Source: Aselliscus stoliczkanus
Lineage: Eukaryota > Chordata > Mammalia > Chiroptera > Hipposideridae
Length of the DNA stretch: 64,000 bases
Direction: 5' to 3'
Assembly (NCBI GenBank): GCA_033961575.1
Contig: CM066727.1
Span: forward strand, 114,006,434 to 114,070,433
Part shown: in pieces, positions 58,895-64,000 of the stretch
Numbering within the stretch: position 1 is the first letter of the stretch
How the letters are laid out: every line of letters starts with the position of its first letter
Position numbers and translations under genes: made by a program
The notes under the pieces: model-generated
What the model was told of the DNA's origin: nothing
What the model saw: the letters and a program-made list of their open reading frames with translations, nothing else
Databases searched by the model: none

Positions 58895-59306
58895 AAATAC
58901 AGAGAGTTAAGGAAAATAGGGAAACAAAGAAGTATGTTCGAAATGAAAGAACAAAACAAATAAATCCTCAGAATAAAATCTTAATGATAGTAGTCTATCT
59001 GATACAGAGTTCAAAGAAACGGTCAAAACGATGTTCGCCAAACTCGGGATATGAATGAACGTAGTGAGAAGGTCAAGAAAGAAATCGAAAAATATAAGAA
59101 AGTACCAAACAGAAGTCACCAAGCTGAAGAAAACAATAACTGAACTGAAAAGTACACTACAGGGGTTCAAAATCAGAATGGATAAAACAGAAGATGGGTC
59201 AGCAGCTGGAAGACAAAAGCACTACAATTCATATAATCAGAGCAACAAAAAGAATAGATACAGAAAAAAACACTTTGCAAAATTCAGTATCCATTTATGA
59301 TGATAA

Positions 59307-59457
59307 CTTTTTTTTTTTTTTTTTTAGCTGAGCCATCCTGCCACCTGTTAGCAGCTCAACAGCAGCTCAGCTCGGGCTGGCATTGAACCGCCATTGCTCA
59401 GAGCTCAGCTCGCACTCTTAAGCGAGCTCTTAACCAACTGAGCCACTCGGCCGGCCC
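59307..59457 (-). mobile_element. 'GCTCAAGAG'-type SINE
   Basis: Antisense AGCTGAGCCATCCTGCCACC ... CCACTCGGCCGGCCC after a T22 run. TSD TTATGAT(G/A)ATAA at 59295-59306 and 59458-59469. Confidence 0.87.
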
Positions 59458-59653
59458 TTATGATAATAATTCTTAACAAAGCAAGTACAGAGGAAATGTA
59501 CCTCAACTAAATGAAGGTCAAATATGACAAACCGACAGCTAATATCATACTGAATGGTAAAAAGCTGAAAACTTTTCCTCTCAGATTAGGAACAGAACAA
59601 GGATGCCCACTCTTGCCACTTTTATTCAACACAGTATCAAAAGTCCTAGCCAC

Positions 59654-60183
59654 GCTCTTAGAGGACGATGTTATCCAAGGGCAGCGGTACTCCACTGTGC
59701 TCACTCCTGCTCCTGCCTCATTACTGTGCCCTCTCACCCAGGAACACAATCGGTCAGGAAGCTATGCGGCAGCCATGGCTTTTAAGGATACTGGAAAGAA
59801 ACCCGCAGAACCAGAGGTGGCGATTCACCGAATTAGAATTACTCTAACCAGCCGCAGCGTAAAATCCTTGGAGAAGGTGTGTAGTGATTTGATCAGAGGA
59901 GCAAAGGAAAAGAATCTCAAAGTGAAAGGACCAGTTTGGATGCAGACCAAGTCTCTGAGAATCTCTACAGGAAAAACGCGCTGTGGGTGAGCCTCCATAA
60001 CTGGGGATCGTTTTCAGATGAGGATCCACAAGTAACTCAGTGACTCACACAGTCCTTCTGAGGTTGTTAAGCACATTACTTTCATCAGGATTGAGCCAGG
60101 AATTGAGGTTGAAGTCACCACTGCAGATGCTTAAATCAACCATTTTAAAATAAATTGACTATCAGTTGTTTAAAAAAAAAAGG
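59654..60183 (+). pseudogene. RPS20: RPS20 processed pseudogene
   Basis: Retrocopy of ribosomal protein uS10 (RPS20). The coding part 59775-60134 is exactly 119 codons plus stop with no frameshift. It starts [20 protein letters not shown], keeps [13 protein letters not shown] and [13 protein letters not shown], and ends VEVTTADA. Two in-frame stops (59988-59990 and the codon after RIHK) disable it, with several substitutions (e.g. [11 protein letters not shown]). No introns. 3' UTR with AATAAA at about 60151 and a poly-A near 60171. TSD AAGTC(C/A)TAGCCAC at 59641-59653 and 60184-60196 in L1 ORF2. About 120 bp before the ATG is retained and does not obviously match the short 5' UTR I recall. 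Confidence 0.93.
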
Positions 60184-60467
60184 AAGTCATAGCCACAATT
60201 AAGCAAGGAAAAAAGTAAAAGGCATCCAAATGGGAACAAAAAAAAATAAAACTGTCACTACTTACAGATGACATGCTACTATAAAAAATTCTAAAACCTC
60301 CACCAAAAGATCATTAGAACTAATAAATGAATTCAATAAGCTCGCAGAACACAAAATTAATATACAAAAAATTGATCTGTTATTATACACTAACAATGAA
60401 CTACAGAAAGAGAAATTAAGAAAACAATCTCCTTTATAATTGCATCAAAAAGAATAAAATACCCAGG

Positions 60468-60960
60468 GGCAGGCTGAGTGGCTCAGTTGGTTAAGAGTTG
60501 GCTTAGAGTGTGAGCTCTGAGCAACAGGGCTGCTGGTTCAATTCCCACATGGGCCAGTGATGCTGCGCCCTGAGTTGCCAACAGGTGGCAGGATGGCTCA
60601 GCTGGTGTAACAACAAGATTGCCTGTTCAATGCTGGGCTACGCCCACCCGCAACTAAAGACTGAACTCGATACCTTGAGCTGAGTTGCCGCCTGGATGGC
60701 TCAGAGGATAGAGCGTGCGCTCTTAACAACAAGGCTACCGGGTTCAACTCCCGCATGGGATGGTGGCTACTCCCACCCGCAACTAAGACTGAACACAGCA
60801 CCTTGAGTTTAGAGGCCACGAGCTGCCAACAGGAAGCCAGATGGTGACTGGCGCCCTCCACAATGAAGATTGAAGAACAACTTGCCTGGTCCCCTCTCCC
60901 AATTCCCCAACACTGTTCCCCTCCCCTAATTCCCCAAAAAATCTTTAAAAAAAAAAAAAG
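60468..60960 (+). mobile_element. Composite SINE with repeated tRNA-like units (about 490 bp)
   Basis: Contains at least two tRNA-like blocks in series: 'GGCTGAGTGGCTCAGTTGGTTAAGAG ... GGTTCAATTCCC' and 'GGATGGCTCAGAGGATAGAGC ... GGTTCAACTCCC', with another partial one between, and a tail with 'CCCCAATTCCCCAACACTG'. TSD AATACCCAGG at 60458-60467 and 60961-60970 bounds it as a single insertion. Confidence 0.85.
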
Positions 60961-61420
60961 AATACCCAGGAATAAATTTAACCAAAGAGGTGAAGGACCT
61001 GTACACTGAAACCTGGAAGACACTGATGAAAGAAATTGAAGAAACACAAATAAATAGGAAGATGCTCCATGCTCATGGATTAGAAGAATTAATCTTGTTA
61101 AAATGTCCATACTACCCAAAGCAATCTACACTTTCAATGCAATTGCTATCAAAATTCCAAGGACATTTTTCACTATACTAGAACAAATAACTCTAAAATT
61201 TGTATGGAACCACAAAAGTTCACAAATAGGCAAAGCCACCTTGAAAAGGAAGAACAAAGCCAGAGGTTATACTGCTCCCTTATTTCAATCTATACTACAA
61301 AGCTACGGTAATCAAAACAGTATGATATTGGTATAAAATGAGACATAGATCAATGGGACAGAATAGAAAGCCCGGAAATTAACCCACACATATATTGGTC
61401 AATTAATAAAGGACAAAGGA

Positions 61421-61535
61421 AGGGCCGGCCAAGTGGCGCAGTGGTTAAGCGCTGGCTTGGGACGCCATCGGCCCCAATTCGGGTCCCACATATGAGGGCC
61501 AGTGACAATACCCTCAAAAAAACAAAATAAAACAA
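61421..61535 (+). mobile_element. Short SINE with perfect 16-bp TSD
   Basis: AGGGCCGGCCAAGTGGCGCA to 'CCCTCAAAAAAACAAAATAAAAC'. TSD AATAAAGGACAAAGGA at 61405-61420 and 61536-61551 is perfect, suggesting recent insertion. Confidence 0.92.
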
Positions 61536-62343
61536 AATAAAGGACAAAGGAGCCAAGAATATACAATGGGGAAAGGACAGTCTCTTCAAAAAAATGATAC
61601 TGGGAAAACCGGACAGCTACATACAAAAGAACAAAACTGGACCACTGGCTTATACCACATACGAAATTTAACTCAGATAGTATGAAAGACTTGAGTGAAA
61701 GACATGAATCCATAAAAATCCTACTAGAAAACATAGGCTTAGATAGGCTCTTTGGCATTGTCTTAGCAATGTTTTTTTGGGTATGATTCCAAAGGAAAGA
61801 GCAACAAAAGTAAAATGAACAAGTAGGAGTACATCAAACTAAAAAGCTTCTGCACAGAAAAGGAAAACATCAGCGAAATGAAAAGAAAACTACTGAATGG
61901 TAGAAGATAATAGTTGCAAATTTTATATTCAAAATTTTTAAATCCAAAATATATAAACAATACGTACAATTCAATAACAAAACAAAACAAAATCCAATTA
62001 AAATATGGGTAGAGGATCTAAAAAGACTTTTCGCCATAGAAGAAATACAGATGGTTAACAGGCACATGAAAAGATGCTCAATATCACTCATCATCACGGA
62101 AATGCAAATCTAAACCACAATGAGATATCACCTCATGCATGCCAAAACTACTATTGGGTTGTCGGAAAAGTCATGACGCATGTTTGCAACACATGGTGCT
62201 AGTTCATTTTTGGAAGTACTACAGTCATTCACATCTATGTTATTGCTATGTCATTTGACATAACAATATGAGAGTTCTACCTTCATTCTAAAAAAAAATT
62301 GAGCAATTTGGTTGAGTTTTGGAGATTTTACAACAAGTTGAAG

Positions 62344-63508
62344 ATGGAAGACCAAACTGTGCATTTTTGCCATATTTTACTGTTTTACTTCCATAAAGGG
62401 AAGAATGCACATCACGCTTGTGAAAAGTTGCATCAAGTTTATGGTGACAATGCTCTACAAGAACGTCAGTGCCAACGATGGTTCGCGAAATTCCGTGCTG
62501 GTGATTTTGATCTCAACGACGCTCCTCAGTCAGGGAGGTCCACCGAGGTTGATGACGACAAAATAAAGGCATTGATAGAGACAAACCCACGTTACATGAC
62601 ATGAGAGATTGAAGAAACACTGAACATCCATCATTCAACCATTCACGACCACCTGAAGAAGTTGGGATACATAAGCAAGCTCGATATTCGGGTTCCGCAT
62701 GAACTCAAAGAAGTTCATTTGACATATAAACATCTGCAATATGCTCACTAAATGTGAGGAAAATGTTCCTTTTTTGAAGCAACTGATAACTGGTGATGAG
62801 AAGTAGACTGTTTACAACAATGTGGTGCACAAACAGTCTTGATCCTGACGTGATAATTCACCTCAAACGACATCGAAGGCAGACATGCATCAGAGGAAGG
62901 TTATGCTCTCCGTGTGGTGGGATTTTAAAGGTGTCGTGTTTTTCAAGCTCCTACCAAGGAACCAATCAATCAATTCGAATGTGTACTGTCGGCAACTGGA
63001 CAGTTTGAATGAATCCGTCAACCAGAAACATCCAGCCATCAGACTTCCACTTGTTTCATGTTCTTCAAAACTCTTCGTATGGGATAATGTTCAAATCAGA
63101 TGAGGCTGTAAATCAGCACCTTGCTCAGTTTTTTGCAAATAAAGACAGGTCCTTCTATAAATGAGGAATTATGAAGCTCACTGAAAGATGGCAAACGGTT
63201 ATCGAACAAGGGGCTGGCCGAGTGGTATGCTGGTTGAGCGCTGGCTTCGGAAGCCAGCGGACCCAGTTCAGGTCCCACATATGAGGGCCAGTGACACTGC
63301 CCTCAAAAAAAAAAAAATGTTGGGCCGGCCGAGTGGCTCAGTTGGTTAAGAGCTCACTCAAGAGTGCGAGCTGAGCTCTGAGCAACAGCTGTTCGAGGCC
63401 AGCCCAAGCTGAGTTGCCGTTAAGCTGCCAACAGGTGGCAGGATAGCTCAGCTAAAAACAAAAAAAAAAAATGTTATCCAACAAAATGGGCAATATATCA
63501 CTGATTGA
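62344..63508 (+). pseudogene. Mariner transposase remnant
   Basis: Cut-and-paste transposase. The start MEDQTVHFCHILLFYFHKGK leads an open N-terminal helix-turn-helix region (QCQRWFAKFRAGDFDLNDAP, QSGRSTEVDDDKIKALI), then a stop, then DHLKKLG and VPHEL. First catalytic Asp in LITGDEK near 62795. HQRKVMLSVWWDFKGVVFF is preserved. The segment carrying the second and third Asp (HHDNARPH to PPYSPDLAP) is missing, so catalysis is impossible. The end [12 protein letters not shown] is at 63508 after the SINEs. Confidence 0.88.
63210..63472 (+). mobile_element. SINE pair inside the mariner (short + 'GCTCAAGAG' type)
   Basis: Short SINE at 63210-63317 followed by the other type at 63323-63470. Outer TSD GTTATC(G/C)AACAA at 63198-63209 and 63473-63484. 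AAAAAATGTT at the junction and after the second unit suggests the second inserted into the tail of the first. Confidence 0.85.
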
Positions 63509-63775
63509 TCTTTGTTCTTTATATAAATAAATGACCTTTGAAAAACATAGACAAAATATGTCATGACTTTTCTGAAGACCCAACATTATCAAAAAGACAA
63601 GAAATAACAAGTATTGGAGAGGATGTAGGAAAAACGGAACCCTTGTACACAGTTGATGGGAATGTAAATTGATGTAGCCACTATGGAAAACAGTACAAAG
63701 ATGCCTCAAAAAATTAAAAATAGAACTACCACATGATCCAACAATTACACTTCTTGGAATCCATCCAAAGAAAAT

Positions 63776-64000
63776 ATATATTCTCGTGTGCTTTAGGCTC
63801 CCAGGATCTCCACCAGGTTCTTCCAGTGAAGAGCTGACAAAAATCCCCTGTGGTTCTAGCAGGGGAAAGGGAAGACTAATAATTGTGAAATATGCCCAAA
63901 ACATGCTCTATGCAAAGGCAGACACTCCAGGAGTAAAGATTTTCATAGCTTTATACCACCAGGGGGGAAGTGCATTTCTCCCACTCTAGGCCCTCTAACT
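63776..64000. other. Unrecognised sequence at the window end
   Basis: L1 similarity stops near 63775. The rest contains a 67-codon plus-strand frame with no similarity I recognise. Confidence 0.35.

Larger units (their letters stand above)
62154..63583 (+). mobile_element. Mariner (family 3) with SINEs inserted
   Basis: Inverted ends: 5' TTGGGTTGTCGGAAAAGTCA and 3' complement TTGGGTCTTCAGAAAAGTCA. TA on the left (62152-62153), CA on the right (a decayed TA). Inserted in L1 ORF2 sequence. About 1.17 kb after removing the SINE pair at 63210-63472, so slightly shorter than a full mariner. Confidence 0.9.
56464..63775 (+). mobile_element. Old internally deleted L1 hit by many insertions
   Basis: Begins with an L1M-type 5' end ('GGGTCCAAGATAGTGGCACAGACAGAC'), continues through 5' UTR/ORF1-like sequence to about 59215, then jumps to the RT region (GATACAGAAAAAAACACTTTG; ORF2 [18 protein letters not shown] at 59602-59655). 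It proceeds to the ORF2 end at about 63775. Inserted into it: short SINE (about 57000-57121), mariner (57868-58436), SINE (58780-58894), SINE (59307-59457), RPS20 retrocopy, composite SINE, short SINE (61421-61535) and mariner (62154-63583). That all parts are one element is likely but inferred. Confidence 0.7.

Noticed and set aside
1..64000. CRISPR arrays, bacterial operons, novel defence systems
   Set aside because: The window is a mammalian intron. Regular repeats are only microsatellites and dispersed retroelements.

Overview
The window is mammalian genomic DNA, almost certainly from a bat. It is AT-rich, has no compact genes, and is full of L1 LINEs, ancient MIR/L2/MER fragments and about two dozen tRNA-derived SINEs. 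The SINEs open with a GGCCGGCC-type head, carry Pol III A and B boxes, and in the long forms end in a VES/Rhin-like tail (C-rich, 'CCCCAATAAA'). That SINE style, together with several mariner elements, points to Chiroptera. The family cannot be fixed from sequence alone.

The only host gene I can support is ERC1 (ELKS/RAB6IP2/CAST2) on the minus strand. Two coiled-coil exons lie at 54402-54595 and 24315-24450. Their splice phases (2 nt + 1 nt) join exactly into ...IAELE-R-QVKDQNKK.... Inside the 30-kb gap there is a 12-nt microexon at 41115-41126 with a strong polypyrimidine tract/AG and a GT donor. It preserves the frame and gives ...ELE-SLTS-RQVKDQ..., the longer form I recall for human ERC1. 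Everything else is ERC1 intron.

Layout. 1-1025: old L1 3' remnant. 1039-9469: a full-length but decayed sense-strand L1 with a 13-bp target-site duplication (TSD), two SINEs inside it and two successive L1 3' ends. 9892-10432: a palindromic (fold-back) mariner. 10433-24314: intron with SINEs, a Tigger-like element, a 130-bp mariner-type MITE, MIRs and old L1 pieces. 24315-24450: ERC1 exon. 24900-32270: a nest of four insertion layers (old L1, another ancient repeat, a 4.4-kb antisense L1, SINEs). 32270-45830: intron with MER5A, MIR, long SINEs, an A/T microsatellite, a second MITE and the microexon. 45833-48114: two solo LTRs of one ERV family, each with its own 4-bp TSD. 48200-54400: L2, SINEs, GT repeats. 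54402-54595: ERC1 exon. 54600-64000: intron dominated by an old internally deleted L1, itself hit by two different mariners, an RPS20 processed pseudogene and several SINEs.

There is no bacterial-style operon, CRISPR array or defence system. Most long open frames are antisense shadows of L1 or SINE sequence. The most interesting points are the microexon, the lineage-specific SINE set (short, long, composite and dimeric forms), the palindromic mariner, the L1 with a doubled 3' end and the paired solo LTRs. All assignments come from reading the sequence and recalling family consensus; no database search was run.
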